A stretch of DNA of 56,827 nt from Curtobacterium flaccumfaciens UCD-AKU (GCF_000349565.1 NZ_KB714630.1:45568-102394), one strand, 5' to 3'. Shown: positions 43,262 through 52,940, counted from the first letter of the stretch. The notes: generated by a model not told the origin, from the letters alone. Numbers and translations: made by a program.

Positions 43262-43308
43262 GGTGTTACTCCTTCGGTACTGGCGTCGAGTCTAGTCAGC
43301 GCCGGGGG

Positions 43309-44028
43309 TCAGTTGCTGACGACGGTGCCGATGCGCTCGCCACGGATGGCGGCCTGGACGTTGCCGTCGCCCTCCATGCCGAAGACGTGCATCGGCATGC
43401 CGTTGTCCATGCAGAGCGAGAACGCGGTGGCGTCGACGACCTTGAGGCCCTTGAGCAGTGCGTCCTGGTAGGTCACGTGGTGCAGCTTCTCGGCCGAGGC
43501 GTCCTTCTTCGGGTCCGCGGTGTACACGCCGTCGACGCCGTTCTTGGCGACGAGGACCTCGTCCGCCTTGATCTCGAGCGCACGCTGCGCCGCCACCGTG
43601 TCGGTGGAGAAGTACGGCAGACCGGCGCCGGCACCGAAGATGACGACCCGGCCCTTCTCGAGGTGCCGCTCGGCCCGCCGCGGGATGTACGGCTCGGCGA
43701 CCTGGGTCATCGCAATGGCGGACTGCACGCGCGTCGCGGCGCCGGCCTGCTCGAGGAAGTCCTGCAGCGCGAGCGCGTTCATCACCGTGCCGAGCATGCC
43801 CATGTAGTCGGCGCGTCCGCGGTCCATGCCGCGCTGCGAGAGCTCGGCGCCACGGAAGAAGTTGCCTCCGCCGACGACGATCGCGATCTCGACCTCGCGC
43901 GCGGCGACGGCGATCTCCTTGGCGATGGTGCCGATCACGTCGGGGTTCACCCCGAGGGAGCCGGCGCCGAACGCCTCTCCCGACAGCTTCAGCAGAACGC
44001 GGCGTCGTCCGGTCTTCTCGTCGGTCAT
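43309..44028 (-). CDS. pyrH: Uridylate kinase
   Basis: A 239-residue amino-acid-kinase-fold enzyme that converts UMP to [17 protein letters not shown] opens the fold, [10 protein letters not shown] binds phosphate, [17 protein letters not shown] is the UMP site, and [12 protein letters not shown] is the ATP-binding region. The ATG at 44028 gives the normal family start ([10 protein letters not shown]); codons further upstream are non-conserved. It lies between tsf, with a terminator in the gap, and frr. Confidence 0.96.
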   Translation of the reverse strand: MTDEKTGRRRVLLKLSGEAFGAGSLGVNPDVIGTIAKEIAVAAREVEIAIVVGGGNFFRGAELSQRGMDRGRADYMGMLGTVMNALALQDFLEQAGAATRVQSAIAMTQVAEPYIPRRAERHLEKGRVVIFGAGAGLPYFSTDTVAAQRALEIKADEVLVAKNGVDGVYTADPKKDASAEKLHHVTYQDALLKGLKVVDATAFSLCMDNGMPMHVFGMEGDGNVQAAIRGERIGTVVSN

Positions 44029-44106
44029 CTGGTCCGCACCCTTCGTCGTGGTCTCGTGGAAATGTACTCGCGGATGTGTCGCGCGCGTGTCGTGTCGGTG
44101 CGCGCG

Positions 44107-44145
44107 AAAAACGGGGCCAGGAACCTCGTTGGTTCCTGACCCCGT
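44107..44145 (-). terminator. Rho-independent terminator after tsf
   Basis: A 15-bp stem with one G-T pair: ACGGGGCCAGGAACC (44111-44125) pairs with GGTTCCTGACCCCGT (44131-44145) across a 5-nt loop. On the minus strand the stem runs directly into TTTTT. It is the clearest intrinsic terminator in the window and separates rpsB-tsf from pyrH-frr-cdsA. Confidence 0.9.
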
Positions 44146-44155
44146 CACGGGTTCG

Positions 44156-44983
44156 TTACGCGCCGACCTTGACGCGGGCGAAGCCCTGGATCGTGATGCC
44201 GGCGTTCTCGGCGGCCTTCGCGACGGAGATCTTGTTGTCCTTCGCGTAGTCCTGGTCGAGGAGCGACACCTGCTTGATGTAGGCGTTCACCCGACCCTCG
44301 ACGATCTTCGGGAGGGCAGCCTCGGGCTTGCCCTCTTCGCGCGTGATCGCCTCGACGGTCGCACGCTCCTTCTCGATGGCCTCGGCCGGGACCTCGTCGC
44401 GGGTCAGGTACGTCGGGTTCGCGAACGCGACGTGCTGGGCGATCGAACGCGCCTCGGCGGCGTTGTCACCCTCGTACGCGATGACGACGGCGATCTGCGG
44501 CGGCAGGTCCTGGCTGGTCTTGTGCAGGTAGATCTCGAAGGCCGAGCCCTCGACACGGCGGACCGTGCGGACCTCGAGCTTCTCGCCCAGCGCGGCTGCC
44601 GACTCGTTGACGACCTCGAGGACGGTCTTGCCGTCCAGCGGTGCAGCGTTGGCGGCGGCGACGTCGGCGGCACCGGTAGCGGCGACCGCACCCAGCACCT
44701 TGTCGGCGAGGGTCGTGAACTTCTCGTTCTTGGCGACGAAGTCGGTCTCGCTCGCGAGCTCGACGACCGTGGCGGCGCCGTTCTCGGAGGTCGCGACGAC
44801 GACGCCTTCGGAGGTGGCTCGGTCGTCGCGCTTGGCGACGGCCTTGGCACCCTTGATGCGGAGCAGCTCGACGGCCTTGTCGTAGTCGCCGTCGGCCTCG
44901 ACGAGCGCGTTCTTCGCGTCCATCATGCCGGCGCCGAGGTCCTCGCGGAGCTTCTTCACGTCAGCAGCGGTGAAGTTTGCCAT
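44156..44983 (-). CDS. tsf: Translation elongation factor Ts
   Basis: A 275-residue nucleotide-exchange factor for EF-Tu. [33 protein letters not shown] is the N-terminal UBA-like domain. [12 protein letters not shown] provides the conserved TDFVAKN motif that disrupts the EF-Tu magnesium site. [23 protein letters not shown] lies at the C-terminal core. The length is normal. The ATG follows AAAGGA. It is preceded by rpsB and an 87-nt gap with a hairpin, and followed by a strong terminator. Confidence 0.97.
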   Translation of the reverse strand: MANFTAADVKKLREDLGAGMMDAKNALVEADGDYDKAVELLRIKGAKAVAKRDDRATSEGVVVATSENGAATVVELASETDFVAKNEKFTTLADKVLGAVAATGAADVAAANAAPLDGKTVLEVVNESAAALGEKLEVRTVRRVEGSAFEIYLHKTSQDLPPQIAVVIAYEGDNAAEARSIAQHVAFANPTYLTRDEVPAEAIEKERATVEAITREEGKPEAALPKIVEGRVNAYIKQVSLLDQDYAKDNKISVAKAAENAGITIQGFARVKVGA

Positions 44984-45032
44984 TGACTGGAGTCCTTTCT
45001 GGACTGTACGTGTGTGGAGAGTGGAGTGCAGT

Positions 45033-45064
45033 CGGGGCGCCGGACCCGGTGGGTCCGACGCCCC
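45033..45064 (-). promoter_or_regulatory. Hairpin in the rpsB-tsf gap
   Basis: CGGGGCG-type arms: CGGACCC (next to GGGGCGC) pairs with GGGTCCG across GGT, extended by CGGGGCG with CGCCCCG and a single C-A mismatch. There is no T-tract on the minus strand. It may act as a partial terminator or processing site that sets the rpsB to tsf ratio. Confidence 0.55.
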
Positions 45065-45070
45065 GGCGGC

Positions 45071-45997
45071 TCACTCGGCGGGGGTGGTCTCCGCGGCTGC
45101 CTCGGCCTCGGCCGTCGGCTCCGCGTTCTTCGCCTCGTCGGCGATCGGCTCGCCGATCTCCTTCGCGGCGACCTGCGCGTCAGCGTTGTTCTCCTCGACG
45201 GTCGCACCCTCGGGGGCGGCGTCGGCGGACGGGGTTGCCGTCTCGCCACCGAGGAGCTCCTGCTCCCACTCGGCGAGGGGCTCGCTGGCCTCGTCCTCGT
45301 CGCCACCGTTGTGGCGGGTCTTCAGGCCCTCGGCCGCGGCGTCGGCGACGATGCGGGTCAGGAGACCGACGGAGCGGATCGCGTCGTCGTTGCCCGGGAT
45401 CGGGTACGTGATCTCGTCGGGGTCGCAGTTGGTGTCGAGGATGCCGATGATCGGGATACCGAGCTTCTGCGCCTCGTCGACGGCGAGGTGCTCCTTCTTG
45501 GTGTCGACGATCCAGAGCGCGCTCGGGGTCCGCGTGAGGTTGCGGATACCACCGAGGGTCTTGTGGAGCTTGTCCAGCTCGCGCTTCTTGATGAGGAGCT
45601 CCTTCTTGGTGAAGCCCTTCGTCGTGTCGTCGAAGTCGATCTCCTCGAGCTCCTTCATGCGCGCGAGGCGCTTGGAGACCGTCTGGAAGTTCGTGAGCAG
45701 ACCGCCGAGCCAACGCTGGTTGACGTACGGCTGGCCGACGCGGGTCGCCTGCTCGGCGATGGAGCCCTGGGCCTGCTTCTTGGTGCCCACGAAGAGGATC
45801 GTGCCACCGTGCGCGACCGTCTCCTTGACGAAGTCGTACGCGCGGTCGATGAAGGCCAGCGACTGCTGCAGGTCGATGATGTGGATGCCCGAGCGCTCGG
45901 CGAGGATGAAGCGCTTCACCTTCGGGTTCCACCGACGGGTCTGGTGTCCGAAGTGGACGCCGCTGTCGAGCAGCTGGCGGATGGTGACGACGGCCAT
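45071..45997 (-). CDS. rpsB: 30S ribosomal protein S2
   Basis: A 308-residue ribosomal protein. [31 protein letters not shown] is the S2 signature start. FVGTKKQAQ and the MKELEEI helix region follow, and the core ends near residue 225. The last 75 residues form an acidic Glu/Ala/Thr-rich tail, longer than in E. coli S2 (241 residues). The ATG follows AGGAGG at ideal spacing. It is the first gene of the rpsB-tsf operon, with a long leader upstream. Confidence 0.97.
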   Translation of the reverse strand: MAVVTIRQLLDSGVHFGHQTRRWNPKVKRFILAERSGIHIIDLQQSLAFIDRAYDFVKETVAHGGTILFVGTKKQAQGSIAEQATRVGQPYVNQRWLGGLLTNFQTVSKRLARMKELEEIDFDDTTKGFTKKELLIKKRELDKLHKTLGGIRNLTRTPSALWIVDTKKEHLAVDEAQKLGIPIIGILDTNCDPDEITYPIPGNDDAIRSVGLLTRIVADAAAEGLKTRHNGGDEDEASEPLAEWEQELLGGETATPSADAAPEGATVEENNADAQVAAKEIGEPIADEAKNAEPTAEAEAAAETTPAE

Positions 45998-46226
45998 GTG
46001 CCGTCCTCCTTCTGTGTTCTCGGCGCGCAGCCGTGCTCTCACACGTCACTGCGGACCTGTTGCGGTTGTGTCGATCGCGACCGTCGGTCGTGATCCCTGG
46101 TGTCCTGGCACGCGACCGCCCGCTCGTGAGAGCGGGACCGGTGATCGGGTACCGAGCCGATGAGGGCCTGGTGGACACGCGAAGTCAGCGCGCATCAGCA
46201 CGCTGCTGGATAGATGCTAACAGAAG
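45998..46226 (-). promoter_or_regulatory. rpsB promoter and leader region
   Basis: No gene is visible in this part of the 321-nt gap upstream of rpsB. A candidate -10 on the minus strand is TAGCAT near 46212-46217. Within the leader, GCTCTCAC (near 46031) can pair with GTGAGAGC (near 46128), so a structured untranslated region is likely, possibly the site of S2 autoregulation. The specific S2-binding element is not recognised. Confidence 0.35.
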
Positions 46227-46274
46227 GGAGGCCCGGATCACGCCCGCCTCGCGGCTGACGTGATCCGGGCCTCC
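46227..46274. repeat. Intergenic palindrome family, looped copy
   Basis: The 16-bp arm GGAGGCCCGGATCACG (46227-46242) pairs perfectly with its complement (46259-46274) across a 16-nt loop, and is followed by TGTCCGGTC. It has the same outer GGAGGCCCGG arm and GTCCG tail as copies at 4830 and 33904, but the centre is replaced by a loop. It lies between the sugar permease 3' end and the rpsB promoter. Confidence 0.75.
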
Positions 46275-46318
46275 TGTCCGGTCGATCCGGCGGATCTCCG
46301 CGGCTCCGGCCGTCCTGA

Positions 46319-47761
46319 TCAGGCCTTGGCGTCCACCGTGTCGCCGTCGGCGGAGATGCCCATCTCCTCGAGCGAGCGGCCCTTCGTCTCCGGGATCTTC
46401 GCGATGACGAAGAAGAGCGACAGCAGCGCGAACAGCGCGTAGATGCCGTAGGTGACGGTGAGGTTGAAGCCCGAGAGCACCGGGAACGAGATCGTCACGA
46501 TGAAGTTCGCGATCCAGTTGGCGGCGGAACCGATCCCCAGCGCCGTGGCACGGATGCGGTTCGGGAACATCTCACCGAGCAGGACCCACATCAGCGGACC
46601 CCAAGTAGCGCCGAAGGACACCACGAAGAGGTTCGCGAAGATCAGCGCGATGACGCCCCACGAGCCGGGGAGGCTCGGGCTGCCGTCGACGATCGTCGCC
46701 TGCGAGAACGCGATGGCGACCATGGTGAGCGAGACGAACATGCCCGCGGAACCCGCGACCAGCAGCGGCTTGCGGCCGACCTTGTCGACCAGGAAGATCG
46801 CGATGAAGGTCACGGCGACGTTGACCACCGAGGTGATCGTGGAGATGAGGAACGAGTCCTCCTCCTTGAAGCCGACCGCCTGCCAGAGCGTCGTCGAGTA
46901 GTAGAAGATCACGTTGATGCCGACGAACTGCTGCAGCACCGCCAGGATGATGCCCACCCAGACGATCGGCTGGAGCCCGAAGCGGTTGCCCCGGATGGAG
47001 CCCTTCTTCTCGCTGGCTTCCTTCTTGATGCCGTCCTGGATCTCCTCCAGGCTCGTGTTCACGGTGTCGCGCGGCACGATCTTGCCCATCACCACGCGCG
47101 CGTCGTCGTCCCGCCCCTTGGTGAGCAGGTACCGCGGGGACTCCGGCAGCGTGATCGCCAGGACGCCGTAGACGACCGAGGGGATCACCCCGACCAGGAA
47201 CATCCAGCGCCAGGCAGCCAGGCCCCAGACCTCGGCCGACGCGCTGCCCGCGGTCACGGCGAAGAGCTGGTCGGACAGGAGCGCGGCGAAGATACCGAGC
47301 GTGATCGCGAGCTGCTGGAACGAGGCCAGCCGCCCGCGGATCGCCTTCGGGGAGACCTCGGAGATGTACGCCGGTGCGATGACCGAGGCGGTACCGATGC
47401 CGAGACCGCCGACGAGACGCCAGACCACGAGGTCCCACGTGGCGAACGCGAACGCCGATCCGATCGACGAGACGAAGAACAGCACGGCGGCCCAGAACAT
47501 GATCCGGGTGCGGCCGTAGCGGTCGGCGAGACGGCCGGCGAAGTAGGCGCCGAACGCGCAGCCGATCAGGGCCGAGGCGACCGCGAAGCCGCTGGCCGCG
47601 TCGGAGAGGTTGAACTCACCCTTGATCGCGTCGACGGCGCCGTTGATGACGGACGAGTCGAAGCCGAACAGGAAGCCACCGACCGCCGCCGCGATGGCGA
47701 ACAGGGTGACCTTCCCCTTGAACGCACGGTCTTCGCCGTGCCCGGTGGTCGTGGTGGACAC
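46319..47761 (-). CDS. MFS sugar porter
   Basis: A 480-residue sugar/proton symporter with 12 transmembrane segments. Family motifs are present in order: GFLFGFDSSVINGA (TM1), RLADRYGRTR (loop 2-3), PESPRYLL (loop 6-7), QQFVGINVIFYYS (TM7), DKVGRKPLL (loop 8-9) and PETKGRSLEEM (C-terminus). It is related to XylE, GalP and AraE; the sugar is not determined. The start is GTG at 47761 with AGGAG five bases upstream. In related genomes rpsB usually follows the M23 gene directly, so this permease looks like an insertion in the conserved block (inference). Confidence 0.92.
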   Translation of the reverse strand: MSTTTTGHGEDRAFKGKVTLFAIAAAVGGFLFGFDSSVINGAVDAIKGEFNLSDAASGFAVASALIGCAFGAYFAGRLADRYGRTRIMFWAAVLFFVSSIGSAFAFATWDLVVWRLVGGLGIGTASVIAPAYISEVSPKAIRGRLASFQQLAITLGIFAALLSDQLFAVTAGSASAEVWGLAAWRWMFLVGVIPSVVYGVLAITLPESPRYLLTKGRDDDARVVMGKIVPRDTVNTSLEEIQDGIKKEASEKKGSIRGNRFGLQPIVWVGIILAVLQQFVGINVIFYYSTTLWQAVGFKEEDSFLISTITSVVNVAVTFIAIFLVDKVGRKPLLVAGSAGMFVSLTMVAIAFSQATIVDGSPSLPGSWGVIALIFANLFVVSFGATWGPLMWVLLGEMFPNRIRATALGIGSAANWIANFIVTISFPVLSGFNLTVTYGIYALFALLSLFFVIAKIPETKGRSLEEMGISADGDTVDAKA

Positions 47762-48104
47762 GATGCTCCTGGGTTCTGCCGCCGTGCCGGTGTGCAGCAC
47801 GGTGCCCCGGCGGTCGGCTGGTTCGCCGTCCGAGCGGCGTTGCGTGTTCCGGAGCGGCCCCGACTGTACTCCTCGCTCGGGATGTGGTCATAACCGGGTG
47901 CGAGATCGGGACGACTGGTCGGCGTGCCGACGCGGATCGACTGGCCGGCGTGCCGACGCGGAACGACGGTGTCGCTGTCGGACGACGTCGACCCCGTCGC
48001 ATCGGCCGTCGCGTCGTTCCTCCCCAGGCCTGGAGGCGCGACTCCCCCTCCACGGATCGCCCCGTGTCCGCCACGGGGCCGGTTCCACGGCCGAGGCTGG
48101 GGAC
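47762..48104. promoter_or_regulatory. Divergent intergenic region with a 26-bp tandem repeat
   Basis: This 343-nt gap lies between the sugar permease and the M23-like gene. At 47912-47962 a 25-base unit occurs twice in a 26-base period with one T/C difference. Each copy contains the dyad GTCGGC or GCCGGC, GT, GCCGAC. Two equally spaced half-palindromic sites suggest a regulator-binding array, perhaps for sugar control of the permease. No gene is supported in the gap. Confidence 0.5.
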
Positions 48105-48692
48105 ATGCGATGGAGCTCCCGTCCCGTCCTGCTGTCCGTGGTGTGCGCGGCGGTGCTGTGCCTGACGGCGGCGTTCGGTGCGGGGGTGTTCGGGGCGGCG
48201 ACGTTCGGTGCTGCGCCGTCGTCGGGGGCCGGGCCGTCGGTGACTCCTGCGGCCGACGCGGACCGAGCCGAGGCCCGCTGGGTCTGGCCGACCGGGTCAC
48301 GGGTGGTCGAGCGTGCGTGGGAGGCGCCGTCCTCCGACTACGCCGCCGGCCACCGCGGCATCGACGTCCCCGCGGCCCTGGGGACGACCGCGTCGGCGGT
48401 GGCGGACGGCACCGTGGCGTTCGCCGGCGCGGTCGGCGGCCGCACCGTCGTGACGATCGACCACGGCAGCGGGCTGGTCAGCACGCTCGACTCGGTGACG
48501 CCCCTGGTCGCCGCCGGTGACGAGGTCGTGCAGGGCGATGCAGTCGGGCGCGTCTCGGTCGGGCACTGTCCGGCGACGGCACCGTGCCTCCACCTGGGTG
48601 CGCGGGTCGACGGTCGCTACGTCGACCCGATGCCGTACCTGCCGCCTGCCGAGTGGCCGGTGCTGCTGCCCGAGTCGGCGTGGCCCGGCTGA
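48105..48692 (+). CDS. Secreted M23/LytM-like protein with altered active site
   Basis: A 195-residue exported protein. MRWSSRPVLLSVVCAAVLCLTAAFG is a signal peptide. The LytM fold keeps the zinc ligands His and Asp in HRGIDVPAALGT and the last His in CLHLGARVDG. The two catalytic non-ligand histidines appear changed: the YxHL position reads STLDS, and the first His of HxH is Cys. This resembles the actinobacterial family beside rpsB, so it may bind or regulate rather than cut peptidoglycan. It stands divergent from the permease and convergent with xerC. Confidence 0.85.
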   Translation: MRWSSRPVLLSVVCAAVLCLTAAFGAGVFGAATFGAAPSSGAGPSVTPAADADRAEARWVWPTGSRVVERAWEAPSSDYAAGHRGIDVPAALGTTASAVADGTVAFAGAVGGRTVVTIDHGSGLVSTLDSVTPLVAAGDEVVQGDAVGRVSVGHCPATAPCLHLGARVDGRYVDPMPYLPPAEWPVLLPESAWPG

Positions 48693-48731
48693 GCCCACCG
48701 GCGACCGAGCGTCAGGGACGTCGGCGCAGCG

Positions 48732-49664
48732 TCAGGCGCGCGGGTGCGCCGTCCGGTAGACCTCGCGCAGCCGCGCCGACGACACGTGGGTGTAGATCTG
48801 CGTCGTCCCCAGGCTCGCGTGCCCGAGGAGTTCCTGCACCGCGCGCAGGTCCGCTCCCCCGTCGAGCAGGTGCGTCGCCGCGGTGTGGCGGAAGGTGTGC
48901 GGGCCGCTCGGGCCCTCGCCCGGCAGATCACTGAGCAACCGCGCCACCACGCGGTACGCACTCCGGACGCCGAGTCGGGCGCCACGGTCGCCGAGGAACA
49001 GCGCCGTGCTCGCCGGGCCGACGCTCCGAGCGGCGAGGGCGGGCCGTCCGCGCTCCAGCCATGCCTCGAGCGCATCGCGCGCCGGAACGCCGAACGGCAC
49101 CACGCGTTCCTTGCCGCCCTTGCCGAGGACCCGCACGGTCAGGCGTCCGCGGTCCAGGTCGGTCACGTCGATCCCGACGAGTTCGCTGACCCGGATCGCC
49201 GCCGCGTACAGGAGCTCGACGAGGGCCAGGTCCCGCAGCGCCGTCGGGTCGTCCGTCGCGGCCCGGGCGCCGAGCCCGTCGAGCAGGGTGCGCACCTGGT
49301 CGGCGGACACCACTCGGGGCAGGTGCGCTCCACCCTTCGGCGCACGGAGCCGGACCCCGGCATCCGTCGGGGTCACCCCGGTCTCGCTCGCCCACCGGGT
49401 GAACGCCCGCACGGACGAGGACCGTCGGGCGATGGTCGACCGGGCCAGCCCCCGCTGGTCGGCGTCCCAGAGCCAGTCACGCAGGAGCTCCAGCTCGACG
49501 TCGGCGACGCGGTCGACGCTGCGGCCGCCCGCGAAGGTGACGAGCTGCTCGAGGTCGTTGGCGTACGCGCGGAGGGTCTGCTCGCTGAGGCCCCGCGCGT
49601 GCCGCGCGTGTCCGAGGAAGGCGTGCACCGCCGCCTCGAGTCGATCGTCCGTCCGCGAAGCCAC
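48732..49664 (-). CDS. xerC: Tyrosine recombinase XerC
   Basis: A 310-residue site-specific recombinase that resolves chromosome dimers at dif. The N-terminal SAM-like domain occupies about 5-95. The catalytic set is complete: R158 in AAIRVSEL, K182 in LGKGGKER, H256 and R259 in HTFRH, H282 in LGHASL, and nucleophile Y291 in TTQIYTHV. The location between dprA and the M23 gene, in the conserved housekeeping block, and the complete length argue for the chromosomal recombinase rather than a phage or integron integrase. The start is GTG at 49664; TACGCT lies six bases upstream and there is no ribosome site, so the mRNA may be leaderless. Confidence 0.93.
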   Translation of the reverse strand: MASRTDDRLEAAVHAFLGHARHARGLSEQTLRAYANDLEQLVTFAGGRSVDRVADVELELLRDWLWDADQRGLARSTIARRSSSVRAFTRWASETGVTPTDAGVRLRAPKGGAHLPRVVSADQVRTLLDGLGARAATDDPTALRDLALVELLYAAAIRVSELVGIDVTDLDRGRLTVRVLGKGGKERVVPFGVPARDALEAWLERGRPALAARSVGPASTALFLGDRGARLGVRSAYRVVARLLSDLPGEGPSGPHTFRHTAATHLLDGGADLRAVQELLGHASLGTTQIYTHVSSARLREVYRTAHPRA

Positions 49665-49670
49665 GACGTC

Positions 49671-49676
49671 AGCGTA
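49671..49676 (-). promoter_or_regulatory. -10 element for xerC; leaderless start
   Basis: TACGCT (minus strand) ends six bases before the GTG at 49664 and no Shine-Dalgarno sequence is present. Confidence 0.4.
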
Positions 49677-49689
49677 CGGCTGCAGACCG

Positions 49690-50928
49690 TCATGCCCGCC
49701 CCCACCCGCCGCCGCTCGGGACGACGAGCCCCTGCAGCTGCGCCAGCGCGAGCGCGTCGGCGACGTCCGCAGTCGACATCCCGGCTCGGCGGGCGATCTC
49801 GGCTTCGGGCAGCGCGCGACGGCCGAGCGCGTCGAGGACCCGGACCACCTCGGGGTCCTGCCTGCCGGACAGCAACGGCTCGTCCGGCACCGCTCCCCCG
49901 CCGGTCCCGGACACCGCACGGATCGCCGCGACCGGATCGCCGGGGTGCACGACGATCTCCGCCCGCCCCTGCGCGATGAGCCGGTGGCATCCGACCGACG
50001 CCGAGGACGCGAAGGCTCCGGGCACGGCGAACACCGGCCGCCCGAGCTGCGCGGCGTGGTGAGCGGTGTTGAGCGCCCCGGAGCGAGCACCGGCCTCGAC
50101 CACCACCGTGACGTCGGCCAGCGCGGCGATCAGCCGGTTCCGAGCGAGGAAACGCCACCGCGTCGGTCGCGTCCCCGGTGCCGACTCGGCGAGCAGGGCG
50201 CCCTGCCGTGCCACGTTGTGGAGCAGCTGCGCGTTGCCCACCGGGTAGAGCTGGTCGATGCCACCGGCCAGGACCGCGATCGTGGGTGTTCCGGCAGCGA
50301 CGGCCACGCGGTGCGCCACGGCGTCGATGCCGTAGGCGCCACCGCTGACGACGCGGAATCCGGCGTCCACCGCCGTCGAGGTGATCTCCGCGGTCGCCTC
50401 GGCACCGGCCACCGTGTTCGCCCGGGACCCCACGACCCCGAGCACCGGCGTCCCGTCGCCGAGGCGGACGCCGGGGCTGCGCGTCCACAGGACCACCGGG
50501 GCGTGCGGCCCGAGGTCGTCCAGCGACGAGGGCCACCCGTCGCTCTCCGGGACGAGCAGACCGGCGCCGACCGCACCGGCGGCCGCGAGGACGTCGCCCA
50601 CCTCGACGCTGGCCAGCCGGGGCCGCCAGCGCTCCACCGCGGTCCGCAGCACCCCGAGCAGCACCGCGGGGTCCTCGGCTCCGGGGACCTCGGCCTCGAC
50701 GCAGTCCCCCAGCAGCGCGTCGTGGTCGCCGTCCGCGGCGAGCAACACCCCACCGAGTGCGCGCTCCGGCCCGAGCCCGGCGAGGAGCTCGCCGGCGACG
50801 GAGTCCCCGGGTTCGACGATGGCCGACCACGCGACCCGTGCCGCGGCCTGCACCGGGTCGACCGCGGCGCCGCTGCGTCCCAGCAGGCGCGCCACGGTGT
50901 CGAGGAGCTCCGTGCCCGCCGGCATCAC
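49690..50928 (-). CDS. dprA: DNA-processing protein DprA
   Basis: A 412-residue protein that loads RecA onto incoming single-stranded DNA during transformation. The Rossmann-like domain carries [16 protein letters not shown] and [13 protein letters not shown], then [13 protein letters not shown] and [30 protein letters not shown]-terminal winged-helix (DprA WH) follows after about residue 340. The N-terminal 100 residues are less conserved. The ATG overlaps the yifB stop by four bases. No other competence genes are in the window apart from yifB (comM-like). Confidence 0.93.
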   Translation of the reverse strand: MMPAGTELLDTVARLLGRSGAAVDPVQAAARVAWSAIVEPGDSVAGELLAGLGPERALGGVLLAADGDHDALLGDCVEAEVPGAEDPAVLLGVLRTAVERWRPRLASVEVGDVLAAAGAVGAGLLVPESDGWPSSLDDLGPHAPVVLWTRSPGVRLGDGTPVLGVVGSRANTVAGAEATAEITSTAVDAGFRVVSGGAYGIDAVAHRVAVAAGTPTIAVLAGGIDQLYPVGNAQLLHNVARQGALLAESAPGTRPTRWRFLARNRLIAALADVTVVVEAGARSGALNTAHHAAQLGRPVFAVPGAFASSASVGCHRLIAQGRAEIVVHPGDPVAAIRAVSGTGGGAVPDEPLLSGRQDPEVVRVLDALGRRALPEAEIARRAGMSTADVADALALAQLQGLVVPSGGGWGRA

Positions 50929-52448
50929 AGCGCGCTCCGCAGGGCCAGGGCACCCCGGATGTGCTCACCCGTGGGCCGGTCGACGGCATCGAGGTCGGCG
51001 AGCGTCCACGCCAGTCGCATCACGCGGTCCCAGCCGCGCATCGTCAGGGTGCCGAGGTCGAGTGCACGGTCGAGGTCCGCGGTCGACCCGGGTTCGATGC
51101 GCCCGTCGGCGCGGAGCCAGGTCCCGGTGACCTCGGCGTTGCGGGACCATCCCGTCCCGTGCAGCCGCTCCGCCATGCGGGCCCGCGCTGCCGCGACCGC
51201 TGCACGTGCGACCGCCGTGGTCGGCGTGCTGCCGTCCGCGGCGCGCATCCGCCCCGTCGTCACCCGGGGCACGAGCACGCGGATGTCCATGCGGTCGAGC
51301 AACGGCCCGGACATCCGCCCGAGGTACCGGCGAACGGTGCTCGGCGAGCACTCACAGGGTTGCCCGTGGGCACCACCGGCGTTCCCGCACGGGCAGGGGT
51401 TCGCCGCGAGGACGACCTGGCAGCGTGCGGGGAACTCGGCGGCGCCCGCCGCCCGGTGGACGGTGATCCGACCGGACTCGAGCGGTTGCCGGAGCGCGTC
51501 GAGCACGGCCCGGGGGAACTCCGGCGCCTCGTCGAGGAACAGGATGCCCCCGGTGGCGCGCGACACGGCCCCCGGACGCAGCACCCCCGACCCACCGCCG
51601 ATGAGCGAGACAGCCGAGGCGGAGTGGTGCGGGGCTTCCCACGGTGGCTTCGTGCTCCAGGACGCGGGGCCGAGTCCGGCGACGGACCGGACCGCGGCGA
51701 CCTCGAGCGCGGTCTCGTCGTCCAGGTCCGGCAGCAGCCCGGGCAGCCGCTCGGCGAGCATCGTCTTGCCGGCACCCGGCGGCCCGAGCAGCAGCGCGTG
51801 GTGTCCCCCGGCCGCCGCCGCGATCACGGCACGGACCCCGACCGGGTTCCCCACGACGTCGGACAGCTCGGCCACGGGACGCGGCACCGACGGGATCGGG
51901 ACCGGCAGCACCGGGTCGACCTCGACCTCTGGCAGGAGCGCCCCGGCGTCGATGGCCGCCGCCCGCAGCGAGTCCACACCCCGGACCCGCACACCGCTGA
52001 CGACACGGGCCTCGGTCAGGTTGCCGACGGGCAGCACCACGCGGTCGACACCGGCGTCGCGCGCGGCGATGAGCATCGGGATCACCCCGGGGACCGGACG
52101 CACCCGACCGTCGAGGCCGAGCTCGCCGATGTACACGACACGCTCCGAGACGTCCGGCGCGAGTCCCGCGCCGGCGAGCACCGCCATCGCGATGGCCAGG
52201 TCGAACCCGGAACCGCGCTTCGGGATCGCAGCGGGGGTCAGGTTCACGGTGATCCGACGGGCGGGCAAGGGGCACCCCGCGTTCGCGGCCGCGGATCGCA
52301 CGCGTTCCCGCGCCTCGCCCAACGAGGTGTCGGGCAGCCCGATGATGCTGAACGCCGGGAGCTGACTGGTGAGGTGGGCTTCGACTTCGATGCAGCGGCC
52401 GGTGACCCCCAGCAGCGCGACCGCGGCCGCGCGGCCGATGCCGGTCAC
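50925..52448 (-). CDS. YifB/ComM-family magnesium-chelatase-like ATPase
   Basis: A 507-residue AAA+ protein. The N-terminal Lon-S16-like domain includes IIGLPDTSLGEARERVRSA and RITVNLTPAAIPKRGSGFDLAIA. Walker A is GPPGAGKTMLAERLPGLL, Walker B is GGILFLDEAPEF, and a cysteine cluster (NPCPCGNAGGAHGQPCEC) precedes the C-terminal Mg-chelatase domain. ComM homologues drive branch migration during recombination of transformed DNA. The GTG at 52448 overlaps the yraN stop (GTGA), and the gene also overlaps dprA by four bases, so yraN-yifB-dprA form one translationally linked unit. Confidence 0.93.
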   Translation of the reverse strand: MTGIGRAAAVALLGVTGRCIEVEAHLTSQLPAFSIIGLPDTSLGEARERVRSAAANAGCPLPARRITVNLTPAAIPKRGSGFDLAIAMAVLAGAGLAPDVSERVVYIGELGLDGRVRPVPGVIPMLIAARDAGVDRVVLPVGNLTEARVVSGVRVRGVDSLRAAAIDAGALLPEVEVDPVLPVPIPSVPRPVAELSDVVGNPVGVRAVIAAAAGGHHALLLGPPGAGKTMLAERLPGLLPDLDDETALEVAAVRSVAGLGPASWSTKPPWEAPHHSASAVSLIGGGSGVLRPGAVSRATGGILFLDEAPEFPRAVLDALRQPLESGRITVHRAAGAAEFPARCQVVLAANPCPCGNAGGAHGQPCECSPSTVRRYLGRMSGPLLDRMDIRVLVPRVTTGRMRAADGSTPTTAVARAAVAAARARMAERLHGTGWSRNAEVTGTWLRADGRIEPGSTADLDRALDLGTLTMRGWDRVMRLAWTLADLDAVDRPTGEHIRGALALRSAL

Positions 52449-52834
52449 AGCACGCCTGCCAGGTGTTCGACGACGATGCGGGGTCCGTCGACGTGGACCG
52501 CGACGACGTCCACGCGGACCGCACGTGCCGAGACCTCGGGATGCGCGTCGAACCACTCGGGGACGAGCCGACGCATCCGGGTGAGCTTCGCTGCGGTGAT
52601 CGCCTCGAACGGGTGCCCGGTCGCCGCACCGGACCGGGTCTTCACCTCGATGAACGCGAGCGTGCAGGAATCCCACGCGACGATGTCGATCTCCCCGCGC
52701 GCACATCGCCAGTTCCGTTCGAGGACGCGGAATCCCCGAGCCTCGAGCCAGACCACCGCACGTTCTTCACCGAATCGCCCGAGTCGTCCGTTCCGGAGCG
52801 ACCGCCCCGGTGGGCGTTGCACCTGTTGTTCCAT
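52445..52834 (-). CDS. YraN/UPF0102 nuclease-fold protein
   Basis: A 129-residue protein with the PD-(D/E)XK-like core: FGEERAVVWLEARGFRVLERNWR, then GEIDIVAWD and LAFIEVKTR (Glu-Val-Lys). The family is often linked to yifB and dprA; its cellular role is not settled. The ATG at 52834 follows GGAGG. It overlaps yifB by GTGA and lies downstream of the lsr2 terminator, so it probably has its own promoter in the less GC-rich stretch at about 52860-52930. Confidence 0.88.
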   Translation of the reverse strand: MEQQVQRPPGRSLRNGRLGRFGEERAVVWLEARGFRVLERNWRCARGEIDIVAWDSCTLAFIEVKTRSGAATGHPFEAITAAKLTRMRRLVPEWFDAHPEVSARAVRVDVVAVHVDGPRIVVEHLAGVL

Positions 52835-52940
52835 GTCGTTGCCTCCACGACAACGATCTCGGGAACGAACAACCACATCAGTGACGATGCAGAATCTGTG
52901 GAATCAGTGCGAGCAGATAGCCCCTGTGGAGGAAAGAAGA

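Noticed and set aside
47610..48104. Longer M23-like protein starting inside the permease gene
   Set aside because: The extra 165 codons are antisense or intergenic. The ATG at 48105 opens a clean signal peptide.
48732..49664. Integrase of a mobile element
   Set aside because: The gene lies between dprA and the M23 gene in a conserved housekeeping block, has normal XerC length and catalytic residues, and no att sites or phage genes are nearby.
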